DNA of 57,906 bases from an uncultured Verrucomicrobiales bacterium (GTDB lineage: Bacteria; Verrucomicrobiota; Verrucomicrobiia; Verrucomicrobiales; Akkermansiaceae), in contig CALDZJ010000016.1 in assembly GCA_937944055.1 (NCBI GenBank), positions 1 through 57,906 of the forward strand, written 5' to 3'. The notes beneath the pieces were generated by a model. That model did no database searches and was not told the origin of the DNA. It saw only the letters and a program-made list of their open reading frames with translations. Of the stretch, positions 8,252 to 17,523 are shown in pieces. Positions within the stretch are counted from its first letter, which is position 1. Each line of letters opens with the position of its first letter. A program made the translations under genes and the position numbers.

Positions 8252-9610
8252 CTAGCTACGGCCGACTCCGTGGGTGATGAAGCCGATGTTTTTAAGGGCC
8301 TCTAGATCGAGGATATTACGGCCGTCGAAGACGAAGGCGGGCTTGAGCATTTTCTCGTAGATGCTCTTGTAGTTGAGGTCTTTAAACTCATCCCACTCGG
8401 TGAGGACGGCGAGAGCATGTGCGCTGTCGCAGGCTTCTTCGGCGGTCTGGGCGACGTGGACGAGGGGGTGGTTTTCTTGGATGCCGAGGTCAGCACAGAT
8501 TTGAGCTTTGGAGACTTTGGGGTCGTAGATGTGGACTTCTGCTTGTTCTTCGAGGAGGTCTTGGCAGATGGAGATGGCGGAGGATTCGCGGGTGTCGTTG
8601 GTGTCTTTTTTGAAGGCGAAACCGAGGATCGCGATTTTCTTTCCGGCAACGGTGTTGAAGAGGGTCTGGACGATGCGTTTGACGAAGCGGCTGCGCTGGT
8701 AGTCATTCATTTTGATGACCTGTTCCCAGTATTCGGCGACTTCTTTAAGGCCGTAGTGTTCGCAAAGGTAAACGAGATTATAGACGTCTTTTTGGAAGCA
8801 AGATCCCCCAAAGCCGATGGAGGATTTTAGGAACTTGGATCCGATCCGTGAGTCGGTCCCGATGGCTGCGGCGACTTCGTCGACATTTGCCTCAGTCGCT
8901 TCGCAGAGGGCTGAGATGGCGTTGATGGAGGAGATGCGCTGGGCGAGGAAGGCGTTGGCAGTGAGTTTAGAAAGCTCGGAGGACCAGACGTTGGTGGTGA
9001 GAATTTTTTCGCGCGGGACCCAGCGGGCATAGACCTCGACGAGGGTCTGGATGGCGGCCTGTCCTCCTGGTGTTTCAGCTCCTCCGATGAGGACGCGGTC
9101 AGGGGCGAGGAGGTCTTCAATCGCGGTTCCTTCAGCGAGGAACTCAGGGTTTGAGAGGACTTCAAAGTTCACATTTGAGGGGCAGTTATCAAGGATCGTG
9201 CGGATCGTTTCGGCGGTGCGAACTGGGAGGGTAGATTTCTCAACGACGATTTTATCAGAAGTGGAAACCTCGGCGATTTTTCGCGCACAGAGTTCGATGT
9301 ATTTCAGGTCGGAGGCTTTTCCTGCTCCGGTTCCGTAGGTCTTGGTGGGGGTGTTCACCGACATGAAGATGATGTCAGCTTCGGCGATGCTTTGGTCGAC
9401 CTCAGTGGTGAAAAAGAGGTTCCTTCCCCGGGCTGCGGTGACTAATTCGTCGAGGCCTTTTTCGTAGATTGGGAGGTTTTCGCTATTCCAAGCGGCGATG
9501 CGCTCCTCATTGATGTCGACCACGGTGACCTGAATATCCGGGCACTTGTGGGCGATCATAGACATAGTGGGTCCTCCAACATAGCCGGCTCCGATGCAGC
9601 AAATTTTCAT
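8252..9610 (-). CDS. ugd: UDP-glucose 6-dehydrogenase, animal-type
   Basis: NAD-dependent four-electron oxidation of UDP-glucose to UDP-glucuronate. The N-terminal Rossmann motif is [11 protein letters not shown] (residues 4-14), [14 protein letters not shown] marks the substrate pocket, and [10 protein letters not shown] near residue 270 holds the catalytic cysteine. The length of 452 residues and phrases such as [24 protein letters not shown] and [20 protein letters not shown] match the animal UGDH type rather than the shorter E. coli type. The product can feed glucuronate, galacturonate, xylose or aminoarabinose into surface glycans. The gene sits between the LpxL-like acyltransferase (25-bp gap) and the YrbL-like kinase on the same strand, probably one operon. 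Confidence 0.95.
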   Translation of the reverse strand: MKICCIGAGYVGGPTMSMIAHKCPDIQVTVVDINEERIAAWNSENLPIYEKGLDELVTAARGRNLFFTTEVDQSIAEADIIFMSVNTPTKTYGTGAGKASDLKYIELCARKIAEVSTSDKIVVEKSTLPVRTAETIRTILDNCPSNVNFEVLSNPEFLAEGTAIEDLLAPDRVLIGGAETPGGQAAIQTLVEVYARWVPREKILTTNVWSSELSKLTANAFLAQRISSINAISALCEATEANVDEVAAAIGTDSRIGSKFLKSSIGFGGSCFQKDVYNLVYLCEHYGLKEVAEYWEQVIKMNDYQRSRFVKRIVQTLFNTVAGKKIAILGFAFKKDTNDTRESSAISICQDLLEEQAEVHIYDPKVSKAQICADLGIQENHPLVHVAQTAEEACDSAHALAVLTEWDEFKDLNYKSIYEKMLKPAFVFDGRNILDLEALKNIGFITHGVGRS

Positions 9611-9634
9611 AGAAATAAATTAAGTAAAGTGAGA

Positions 9635-10798
9635 TTAGGGGGCGGCGGAAACTGACAGGATTTGTGTTTTTAGCGAGAGCTTTTTAAGCCTAGCTGAGTG
9701 CTCTGGTGGACAGATATAGACGTCAGGGGCAACGGGGCCGCGCTGCTTGATCTCATCTAAAGCTTGCGTGAGGGTGGCGTCATCCAGCGAGAAATCGAGC
9801 GTGGCATTTTCTTGCGTGATGATGGATGCAGGGTGGGGGAGCGCGCCCGCTCCACCTACGAGGTTCACGAGTCTGAGCGGACGGGTGACGCCGCTATGCT
9901 CCGTATATTTATCGAGAAATTTAAGAGGATCTTTTCCTTGGATACGCCAGCGATCCTCAAACCAAAAGACATCAGCCGGGGAATGTCGCCATGCTTCTTC
10001 GAGGCTATTAGCACAAGCTTGAGCGGAAATTTCTGTGATTGGGGTGAAGCTGACTTTCCATTGGCAGGGGGATGTTGTTTCACAGATGAGTCGCATCAGC
10101 TGGGCCTTTGCGCGTTTCGCAATGAGATGAGGAAGCGGTGAGAGGGTGGTGGGGCGGCCGAAGAAGGTCCCTGCGATTCCGCGGCTTCCTACTCGCTGGT
10201 CCGCTAAGATTCCCATGCCGCCGCCGTCTCTGACAAAGCTGATGAGTCGATGTGTGGAGGCGTGTTTTGGGAAAAGTTGGAGCCCTCTTCTGGTGCGCCG
10301 ATGCTCGACGATCTCATTGATGAGAGAGTTGTTTAGCGGGCGGTAGTGAGTTCCTACCGCCATTTTTTCTTTGGTTAGGAAAACCGCTTGCGCAAGGATT
10401 TCCCAATTTCCCATGTGCGGTGAGACGAGGACGATCCCGCCTTTTTCTGCCTCGATGAGTAGATCATCCAGCCCCTCAAAGCTGAGGTGTTTTAAAATTT
10501 CTTCATCGTTCAGAAAGGGGGTTCGCAAGGAGCACAAAAGATTGGCCCCGCAGCGCTCGAAGACCTCTCGGCTGAGGTTGTAAATTTCTTGAGCCGTCTT
10601 CTCGTCTCCGAAAGCGTAGGTGATATTACGGATCACCTGATCCCTGCGTTTCTTAAGCAGATGGTGCGCAATCCTCCCGATAAACTCACCGACCTTGTAA
10701 CTCGTCTCCAGCGACATCAGCGCCAAGACTCCTTCGAAGGATCGGTATAAGACGAACTGGAGCCGATGGCTGATCGTGGGGGACGAGGTGCGATTCAT
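9635..10798 (-). CDS. Lipid A biosynthesis acyltransferase (LpxL/HtrB-like) with C-terminal extension
   Basis: Membrane-associated late acyltransferase of lipid A assembly. The catalytic HX4E motif is VSPHMGNWEIL near residue 130, and ADQRVG plus GTFFGRPTTLSPLP are the conserved acceptor-side blocks of the LpxL/LpxM family. The family is usually about 290-310 residues; here about 85 more follow residue 300, starting at VTRPLRLVNLVGG, with no recognised domain. It is the first gene of the minus-strand run with ugd and the YrbL-like kinase, and is divergent from dnaK. Whether it transfers laurate, myristate or another chain cannot be told. Confidence 0.85.
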   Translation of the reverse strand: MNRTSSPTISHRLQFVLYRSFEGVLALMSLETSYKVGEFIGRIAHHLLKKRRDQVIRNITYAFGDEKTAQEIYNLSREVFERCGANLLCSLRTPFLNDEEILKHLSFEGLDDLLIEAEKGGIVLVSPHMGNWEILAQAVFLTKEKMAVGTHYRPLNNSLINEIVEHRRTRRGLQLFPKHASTHRLISFVRDGGGMGILADQRVGSRGIAGTFFGRPTTLSPLPHLIAKRAKAQLMRLICETTSPCQWKVSFTPITEISAQACANSLEEAWRHSPADVFWFEDRWRIQGKDPLKFLDKYTEHSGVTRPLRLVNLVGGAGALPHPASIITQENATLDFSLDDATLTQALDEIKQRGPVAPDVYICPPEHSARLKKLSLKTQILSVSAAP

Positions 10799-11020
10799 GA
10801 AAAAATAGCGGGAACAGGGCTGGGGAAGATCTCTAGCAGTGAAGAAAGTCGATGTTAAGGATCAAAATTCGACAAGCTCACCTGCTCAAGAGTTTCTTGA
10901 AAACTCCTCATCGTAAGAGTGCGACATGATGACGCTCGTGGCGGCGCGGATCGCGTCACTTTGGCGCGCGCGATGGGGAGGGCTGTCGTTTTTTCCTTCT
11001 ATTTACGACCTTTTAGGAAG

Positions 11021-11037
11021 TGGCACGCAAGTTGCCA
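11021..11037 (+). promoter_or_regulatory. Sigma-54 (RpoN) promoter for dnaK
   Basis: TGGCACGCAAGTTGCCA matches the -24/-12 consensus TGGCACG-N4-TTGC(A/T) at every strongly conserved base, with GG at 11022-11023 and GC at 11034-11035 separated by exactly ten bases. The predicted start of transcription is about 11047, giving a leader of some 60 bases to the dnaK ATG at 11110. The same bases also form a TGGCA/TGCCA inverted repeat. It would require an AAA+ enhancer-binding activator, none of which is encoded in this window. Confidence 0.7.
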
Positions 11038-11053
11038 TTCTTTTGGCAAAAGC

Positions 11054-11079
11054 GGTCCTAGCGTCAGCTCGGACCTTTT
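11054..11079 (+). promoter_or_regulatory. Leader hairpin with T-run ahead of dnaK
   Basis: GGTCC-T-AGC-GTCA-GCT-C-GGACC folds as a 5-bp stem, a one-by-one mismatch, a 3-bp stem and a four-base loop, and is followed by TTTT. It lies between the predicted sigma-54 start and the dnaK start codon. It could be a weak attenuator, a heat-sensitive leader structure or an mRNA-stabilising 5' stem. The structure is seen in the sequence; its role is a guess. Confidence 0.4.
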
Positions 11080-11109
11080 AAGATCTAAAGAATAACTAGA
11101 AATAAAATC

Positions 11110-13053
11110 ATGGCTAAAATCCTCGGAATCGATCTCGGAACCACCAACTCCTGCATGTCTGTCATGGAGGGTGGAGAAGCAAGCGTTCTTGAAAACTCGG
11201 AAGGCGCCCGCACCACTCCTTCAGTGGTCGCTTTTGCAAAAAATGGCGAGCGCCTCGTCGGTCAGGCCGCCAAGCGCCAAGCCGTCACAAACGCTAAAAA
11301 TACCGTCTTCTCTGCGAAGCGGCTCATCGGGCGTAAATTTGACGAACTCACTGACGCAGATAAGCGCGTTCCTTATAATATCGTTAAGGCTGACAACGGT
11401 GACGCTCACATCGAGGTGGAAGTTGAAGGAGAAAAGAAGGTCTTCTCCCCACAAGAAATTGCCGCCATCATTCTCGGGAAATTAAAAGCAGACGCCGAGT
11501 CTAAGCTGGGTGAAACCATCACGGAGGCAGTCATCACCGTTCCTGCCTACTTTAATGATTCCCAGCGTAACGCGACTAAGGCTGCGGGAGAGATCGCGGG
11601 CCTGAAAGTCCGCCGTATCATTAATGAGCCCACCGCTGCCTCGCTCGCATACGGGCTAGACTCTAAGACCGATCAGCAAGTCGCCATTTATGACCTCGGT
11701 GGCGGCACCTTCGATATCTCAGTTCTGGAAATCTCCGATGGCGTTTTCGAGGTTCTTGCAACCGATGGTGACACTCAGCTTGGAGGTGATGATTGGGATA
11801 ATGCCCTGATTGATCACATCGTAGCAGAATTCAAAAACAGTGAAGGCATTGATCTCTCAGGCCAGCCCGATGCTCTTCAGCGGATTAAAGAAGAGGCCGA
11901 GAAAGCAAAAATTGCCCTCTCCTCATCTCAGAATTACGACTTAAACCTCCCCTTCATCACAGCTGATGCCACCGGGCCAAAGCACATTCAGTTAGAGCTC
12001 TCCCGTAATAAGCTCGAGCAGCTGACTGATCACCTTTTCGAGCGCACCAAGAAGCCCGTCACCGACTGCCTGAAGGAAGCTGGCGTCAGTGCTGGTGAGC
12101 TTGATGAACTGGTCCTTGTCGGTGGAATGACCCGCATGCCTCGTGTTGTCGAGACCGCTAAGGAACTCGCCAGTAAGACCCCTCACCAAGGAGTGAATCC
12201 TGATGAAGTGGTCGCCATCGGTGCCGCGATTCAAGGTGGAGTTCTCCAAGGGGACGTGAAAGATGTGCTCCTTCTCGATGTGACTCCGCTCACCCTCTCA
12301 ATCGAGACGGAAGGCAGCCGTGCCACCGCCATGATCGAGCGCAATACCACCGTTCCCGTGAAGAAATCACAGGTCTTCTCCACTGCGGCGGATAACCAAC
12401 CAGCCGTCGATATCCGCATCTGTCAGGGCGAGCGCCCGCTCTTCGCTGATAACAAATTACTCGGTAACTTCCAGCTCTCGGGGATCGATGCCGCTCCTCG
12501 TGGCATGCCCCAGATCGAGGTCACCTTCGACATCGATGCCAACGGAATCCTCCACGTCTCCGCAAAAGATAAAAACTCTGGAAAGGAGCAAAAAATCTCC
12601 ATCGAGGGCTCGAGCGGACTTTCAGAAGAAGAGATCGAGAAAGCCAAGCGCGAAGCTGAAGCTCACGCTGATGAAGATAAAAAGCGGGCCGAGGCAGTGG
12701 ATACTAAGAACAAAGCTGAGTCCATGGTCTACCAAGTTGAAAAGCAAATCACTGAGCTTCCTGAGGAAGCCCCAGCAGAGCTTAAGGAAATGCTCACTAG
12801 CAAGCTGGATGCCGTAAAAGGCGCCCTCAAGGCAGATGACCTAGACCTAATTAAATCCACCACCGCTGAGCTTGAGAGCTCCCTTGGCGAACTCGCCCAA
12901 GCTGCCCAAGCCGCTGGGGCTGAAATGCCCGATATGGGAGGAGCTCCAGACGTAGAGCCTGCGGGTGATGCCGATGCGGAGCCACGCCAAGCCAAAGGAA
13001 AAGTCGTCGACGCTGAAGTGGTAGATGCTGACGCTGAAACCTCAGAAAAATAA
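11110..13053 (+). CDS. dnaK: Chaperone protein DnaK (Hsp70)
   Basis: ATP-dependent Hsp70 chaperone of the cytoplasm. The 647 residues match the usual 600-650. The actin-like ATPase domain (1-385) begins [13 protein letters not shown] and contains [30 protein letters not shown] and VGGMTRMP. The linker [16 protein letters not shown] leads to the substrate-binding domain and helical lid, with an acidic Ala/Asp/Glu-rich tail. It is followed 134 bp later by groES and groEL. No dnaJ or grpE is in the window. The coding sequence is C-rich at third positions compared with the LPS genes to its left, as expected for a highly expressed gene. Confidence 0.99.
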   Translation: MAKILGIDLGTTNSCMSVMEGGEASVLENSEGARTTPSVVAFAKNGERLVGQAAKRQAVTNAKNTVFSAKRLIGRKFDELTDADKRVPYNIVKADNGDAHIEVEVEGEKKVFSPQEIAAIILGKLKADAESKLGETITEAVITVPAYFNDSQRNATKAAGEIAGLKVRRIINEPTAASLAYGLDSKTDQQVAIYDLGGGTFDISVLEISDGVFEVLATDGDTQLGGDDWDNALIDHIVAEFKNSEGIDLSGQPDALQRIKEEAEKAKIALSSSQNYDLNLPFITADATGPKHIQLELSRNKLEQLTDHLFERTKKPVTDCLKEAGVSAGELDELVLVGGMTRMPRVVETAKELASKTPHQGVNPDEVVAIGAAIQGGVLQGDVKDVLLLDVTPLTLSIETEGSRATAMIERNTTVPVKKSQVFSTAADNQPAVDIRICQGERPLFADNKLLGNFQLSGIDAAPRGMPQIEVTFDIDANGILHVSAKDKNSGKEQKISIEGSSGLSEEEIEKAKREAEAHADEDKKRAEAVDTKNKAESMVYQVEKQITELPEEAPAELKEMLTSKLDAVKGALKADDLDLIKSTTAELESSLGELAQAAQAAGAEMPDMGGAPDVEPAGDADAEPRQAKGKVVDAEVVDADAETSEK

Positions 13054-13077
13054 ACCAGCTCTGCTCACTGAAATTTC

Positions 13078-13093
13078 AGGGGAAAGATCCCCT
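13078..13093 (+). other. Hairpin between dnaK and groES
   Basis: AGGGGA-AAGA-TCCCCT is a perfect 6-bp stem with a four-base loop, 25 bases after the dnaK stop. No T-run follows on the plus strand, so it is more likely a processing or 3'-end-stabilising stem than an efficient terminator. Confidence 0.5.
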
Positions 13094-13123
13094 TAAGAAG
13101 AACAAACACGAAAAGCAATTTCT

Positions 13124-13139
13124 CCCACCGCTTGGTGGG
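13124..13139 (+). other. Second hairpin between dnaK and groES
   Basis: CCCACC-GCTT-GGTGGG is a perfect 6-bp GC-rich stem with a tetraloop, directly followed by an A/C-rich tract leading into groES. There is no T-run after it on either strand, so it may separate the stability or level of the dnaK and groESL parts of one transcript. Confidence 0.5.
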
Positions 13140-13140
13140 A

Positions 13141-13179
13141 AAACAAAACCACAAAACAAAACCACAAAACAAACCAACA
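13141..13179 (+). repeat. 13-bp A/C tandem repeat in the groES leader
   Basis: AAAACAAAACCAC is present twice exactly and then once imperfectly, ending about ten bases before the groES start. The leader contains almost no G and lacks a normal Shine-Dalgarno sequence, so an unstructured CA-rich tract may replace it as the ribosome landing site. That last point is inference. Confidence 0.6.
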
Positions 13180-13187
13180 AAAATAAC

Positions 13188-13481
13188 ATGTCTAGTATCA
13201 AACCACTCGGAAACCGCGTTCTCGTAAAGCGGCTCGAAGCAGAAGCCGTCTCCGCCGGGGGCATCGTCCTTCCTGACTCCGCTCAAGAAAAACCCCAAGA
13301 AGCTGAAGTCACCGCACTCGGCACTGGCGGGACTGATGAGAATGGCAAGGAAATTGTCTTTGACGTCAAAGTCGGCGATAAGGTCCTCATCTCAAAATAC
13401 GGCGGCACTGACGTAAATGTCGGTGGCGATGAACAACTCATCCTCTCCCAGTCTGACATCCTCGGTGTCATCACTGACTAA
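13188..13481 (+). CDS. groES: Co-chaperonin GroES
   Basis: 97-residue lid protein of the GroEL chaperonin. It shows the family pattern IKPLGNRVLVKRLEAE, GGIVLPDSAQEKPQEAEV (including the mobile loop), GDKVLISKYGGTDV and a C-terminal DILGVI. Length is standard. It is followed 59 bp later by groEL. The stretch before its start has no clear Shine-Dalgarno sequence but a CA-rich tract instead. Confidence 0.98.
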   Translation: MSSIKPLGNRVLVKRLEAEAVSAGGIVLPDSAQEKPQEAEVTALGTGGTDENGKEIVFDVKVGDKVLISKYGGTDVNVGGDEQLILSQSDILGVITD

Positions 13482-13516
13482 GCTCACCAGAGCTCCCAAA
13501 TTCTAAGAACTAATAA

Positions 13517-15172
<1,656 letters not shown>

Positions 15173-15198
15173 ATCGCCTCTCAAGAGAAAATCTTAAC

Positions 15199-15230
15199 AA
15201 GCCGGGCAGGGAAACTTGCCCGGCTTTTTT
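15199..15230 (+). terminator. Rho-independent terminator after groEL
   Basis: AGCCGGGCA and TGCCCGGCT pair as a 9-bp GC-rich stem around an 8-base loop and are followed by six T residues, 27 bases after the groEL stop codon. Confidence 0.93.
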
Positions 15231-15308
15231 GTGGAAAAATTTCGGGAATAAACAAATTTTCAACTTTTGGAATAAGCTGCCCATCTCTCCCTTCTCATAG
15301 TCGTAATT

Positions 15309-15728
15309 ATGAAAGCACTATCAAAAATAACTCGCCAATTCACCGCCTCCCTCGTCCTCACCTTCTTCTCCCTTGCAGGGCTTGGACTGGCTCAGGCTGA
15401 AAAACTCAACTCGGGAACTTGGCAGAAAAAAACCTACTCCGCCGCAGGGAACTGGGCGATTGAGTCAGAAGGGGAGCAAAAATTTCTCATCATCAATAAT
15501 CTTAAAACGAAATCTGGCCCAAACTTGACCCTCTTTCTCTCCCCACTCTCGGCATCGCAAGTGAAGGGGAGCAACGCCACTCAGGGATCCTTGAAGCTTG
15601 CGCTTCTGCCAAGTCATCGCGGTAGCCACAAGATCGCCCTGCCAAGAGGCACTGATCTGTCACGCTTTCAATCCGTCCTAATCCATTGCGAGAAGTTCTC
15701 AAAGCTCTGGTCTGCTGGACAACTTTAA
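15309..15728 (+). CDS. Exported DM13-domain protein
   Basis: 139 residues with an N-terminal signal peptide (basic MKALSKITRQF, hydrophobic core, likely cut after LAQA near residue 30). The mature part matches the DM13 electron-transfer-type domain: SGTWQKKTYSAAGNWAI, LTLFLSP in the middle and the closing LIHCEKFSKLWSAGQL. DM13 proteins are thought to bind a redox cofactor or cell-surface ligand; the single cysteine in the HCEKF motif is the typical conserved one. It stands alone between two terminators, so it is a monocistronic unit with its own promoter in 15231-15308. Confidence 0.82.
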   Translation: MKALSKITRQFTASLVLTFFSLAGLGLAQAEKLNSGTWQKKTYSAAGNWAIESEGEQKFLIINNLKTKSGPNLTLFLSPLSASQVKGSNATQGSLKLALLPSHRGSHKIALPRGTDLSRFQSVLIHCEKFSKLWSAGQL

Positions 15729-15752
15729 ATTTCATATGTGTTGTTAGTGGAA

Positions 15753-15789
15753 AAGCCGGACTGCTCTTTCAAAGAGCGTCCGGTTTTTT
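15753..15789 (+). terminator. Rho-independent terminator after the DM13 gene
   Basis: CCGGAC and GTCCGG enclose GCTCTTT-c-AAAGAGC, giving a nearly continuous 13-bp stem with one bulged T, followed by six T residues. Confidence 0.93.
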
Positions 15790-15822
15790 CGTGCTGCGGA
15801 CTGGGCGTGTTACGCCGCCTTG

Positions 15823-15846
15823 TTGAAATCTTGAAATCTTGAAATC
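15823..15846. repeat. 8-bp tandem repeat, three copies
   Basis: TTGAAATC is repeated three times head to tail, 34 bases upstream of the amidohydrolase start. It might be a phase-variable spacer in a promoter or a binding site array; nothing else supports a role. Confidence 0.7.
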
Positions 15847-15879
15847 TTGGCATCTTCTCAGATTCGTAGAGAGTAAGAC

Positions 15880-16953
15880 ATGCTTTGGTTTCTCGGAGTT
15901 CTCGCCGTCTTGTTCATTCTTCGCCTCGTCTTCTTCAAGGGGCCGATGGTTCCAGTCGTGAGCGAGATCCCGCGTGGGATTCTCGACATGCACTGCCACA
16001 CTGCAGGCTTTGGAGCGGGGGAAAGTGGTGCGCGGGTTTCGCGGACCTTGCGAGAGAGTTGGAAGTTTAAGCTCTACCTCAAAATCTTCGGCACAAGCGA
16101 AACTGAGCTCACCGAAAAAGGTGACGGCCGCGTGATGCAGATCATTGCCGACTCAATCCGAGGGTCGGAGTATGTCGAGGATGCCGTCATTCTCGCGATG
16201 GATGCTCCTTATGATGCTCAAGGGAAACTCGATGAGGATGCTCTAGAGGTTTTCGTCCCCAATCGCTTTGTTGGAGAAGAAGTCAAAAAACATAAAGCCC
16301 TTCACTTTGGTGCCAGCGTCCATCCAAACCGAGAGGATGCGCTGGAAGAGCTGGAATGGTCCAAGTCCAATGGCGCAGTCTTCGTGAAATGGCTTCCCAA
16401 TATTCAAGGAATCGATCCCTCCAACGAACGCTACCGCGACTACTACCTCAAGCTTGTGGAACTCGACCTTCCGCTCCTCACGCACGTGGGCGATGAGGAT
16501 TCCTTTTCTAAAACCGATAATGCCCTCGGAGATCCCAAGCTCCTCAAGTTCGCCCTCGATTGTGGCGTTCGCATCATCGCGGCTCACGTGGCGAGCTCTG
16601 GCGAACGGGAAGGGGAGGAAAACATTGAGTGTCTTCTGAAAATTATGCCGACCTATCCCAATCTCTTCGCCGATCTTTCCACGCTAACACAGTTCAACCG
16701 TGCCAAGTATTTTCCTCAGGTCCTCAACGATGAACGACTGAAAGGCCGCGTGATGTATGGTACTGATTACCCTCTCACGAATACCCCTCTTGTCACCGCT
16801 CTCCAATTTCCTCTACGCCTCACCCTCAAACAAATGTGGGAGATCGTGCGGACTAGAAATTCCTGGGACCGCGATGTGAAGCTGAAAGCAGCTCTCGGTT
16901 GTCCCAAAGAGGTCTTCGAGTTAAGCCGGACTTTTCTTGCTTTGGCAGAGTAG
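15880..16953 (+). CDS. Membrane-anchored amidohydrolase-family protein
   Basis: 357 residues with one N-terminal membrane helix (LWFLGVLAVLFILRLVFF), then an amidohydrolase-2-type TIM barrel. Metal-binding motifs visible are MHCHTAG (strand 1 HxH, near residue 38), LLTHVGDED and IIAAHVASSG (later histidines), and VMYGTDYPL with the strand-8 aspartate. Such enzymes hydrolyse or decarboxylate small substrates using one or two metal ions; the substrate is unknown. The anchor suggests catalysis on the periplasmic side if the helix is N-in. It is followed by a convergent HicAB module. Confidence 0.8.
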   Translation: MLWFLGVLAVLFILRLVFFKGPMVPVVSEIPRGILDMHCHTAGFGAGESGARVSRTLRESWKFKLYLKIFGTSETELTEKGDGRVMQIIADSIRGSEYVEDAVILAMDAPYDAQGKLDEDALEVFVPNRFVGEEVKKHKALHFGASVHPNREDALEELEWSKSNGAVFVKWLPNIQGIDPSNERYRDYYLKLVELDLPLLTHVGDEDSFSKTDNALGDPKLLKFALDCGVRIIAAHVASSGEREGEENIECLLKIMPTYPNLFADLSTLTQFNRAKYFPQVLNDERLKGRVMYGTDYPLTNTPLVTALQFPLRLTLKQMWEIVRTRNSWDRDVKLKAALGCPKEVFELSRTFLALAE

Positions 16954-16983
16954 GAGGGTGAAGAGATGTCGTAAAAATCACAC

Positions 16984-17205
16984 CTAGGCTGTAAAATCTT
17001 CAACGGCTAAACCGCTCTGACGGATGATGGAACGAAGCGTTCCTGTCTTCAGTTCTTTATGATTTGGAACTGGGACCGTGATGGTTGAGTCGACTAAAGC
17101 CTTCTGCATGATGATGTGGCTCCCACGCTGTCTCACCTGCTCGAAGCCGTGTGAAACAAGGATCTTGCAAACAGCTTTTCCAGATAGAACTGGAAGACTA
17201 GGCAA
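16984..17205 (-). CDS. hicA: HicA-family toxin (mRNA interferase)
   Basis: 73-residue double-stranded-RNA-binding-fold toxin that cuts mRNA. LPVLSGKAVCKIL, GFEQVRQRGSHIIM with the active-site histidine, VPVPNHKELKTGTLRSIIRQSGL are the typical HicA blocks. An upstream in-frame extension exists, but the best start is the TTG at 17205: it is preceded by GGAGG with six bases of spacing, gives the normal family length and overlaps the hicB stop by eight bases. Order here is antitoxin first, toxin second. Confidence 0.88.
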   Translation of the reverse strand: MPSLPVLSGKAVCKILVSHGFEQVRQRGSHIIMQKALVDSTITVPVPNHKELKTGTLRSIIRQSGLAVEDFTA

Positions 17206-17419
17206 CTTCCACCTCCAGTGATGAAATGAATGACTCGCTCGACATCCTTTGAGAAATCTCGTTAGGAGAGGCGCATTCGAAAAAGAGTTCAACTGCCTCT
17301 ACGAGATTTTTCTTAGCCTCTTCGACCGAATCCCCTTGAGAGGCTACATCGACTTCAGGGCAAAGGCCAACGAAGCCGGAACCCTCTCGAGTAAACAAAG
17401 CTGTTAGTGATTTAGTCAT
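17198..17419 (-). CDS. hicB: HicB-family antitoxin
   Basis: 73-residue antitoxin with the partial RNase H-like HicB fold: LTALFTREGSGFVGLCPEVDVASQGDSVEEAKKNLVEAVELFFE. The ATG at 17419 is preferred over the upstream one at 17434 because the first HicB strand starts there. There is no separate C-terminal DNA-binding domain beyond about 20 residues, so autoregulation may rely on the complex. It overlaps hicA by eight bases, ensuring coupled translation. Confidence 0.87.
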   Translation of the reverse strand: MTKSLTALFTREGSGFVGLCPEVDVASQGDSVEEAKKNLVEAVELFFECASPNEISQRMSSESFISSLEVEVA

Positions 17420-17523
17420 GCCGAAACCTAGCACAATGATTGATTCGAGCGCAAGGGGAGGAATTTACAGGAGCTTCAATGTAATCCTTCACGTCGATAA
17501 CTTCACAGTGCCAAGGTTCCGGA

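Larger units (their letters stand above)
10799..11109. other. Divergent intergenic region lpxL-like / dnaK (311 bp)
   Basis: No open frame of interest. The right-hand half holds the sigma-54-type promoter and the leader hairpin described separately. The left-hand half (10799-10980) must contain the promoter for the lpxL-ugd-yrbL run but no clear -10/-35 pair was picked. A search by eye for a CIRCE operator (TTAGCACTC-N9-GAGTGCTAA) found only a lone GAGTGC at about 10917 with no partner. A GACGC...GCGTC inverted pair around 10930-10957 could be an activator site but is weak. Confidence 0.5.

Noticed and set aside
10900-11050. CIRCE operator (HrcA site) upstream of dnaK
   Set aside because: Only an isolated GAGTGC is present; the paired inverted arm TTAGCACTC with nine-base spacing is absent there and upstream of groES.
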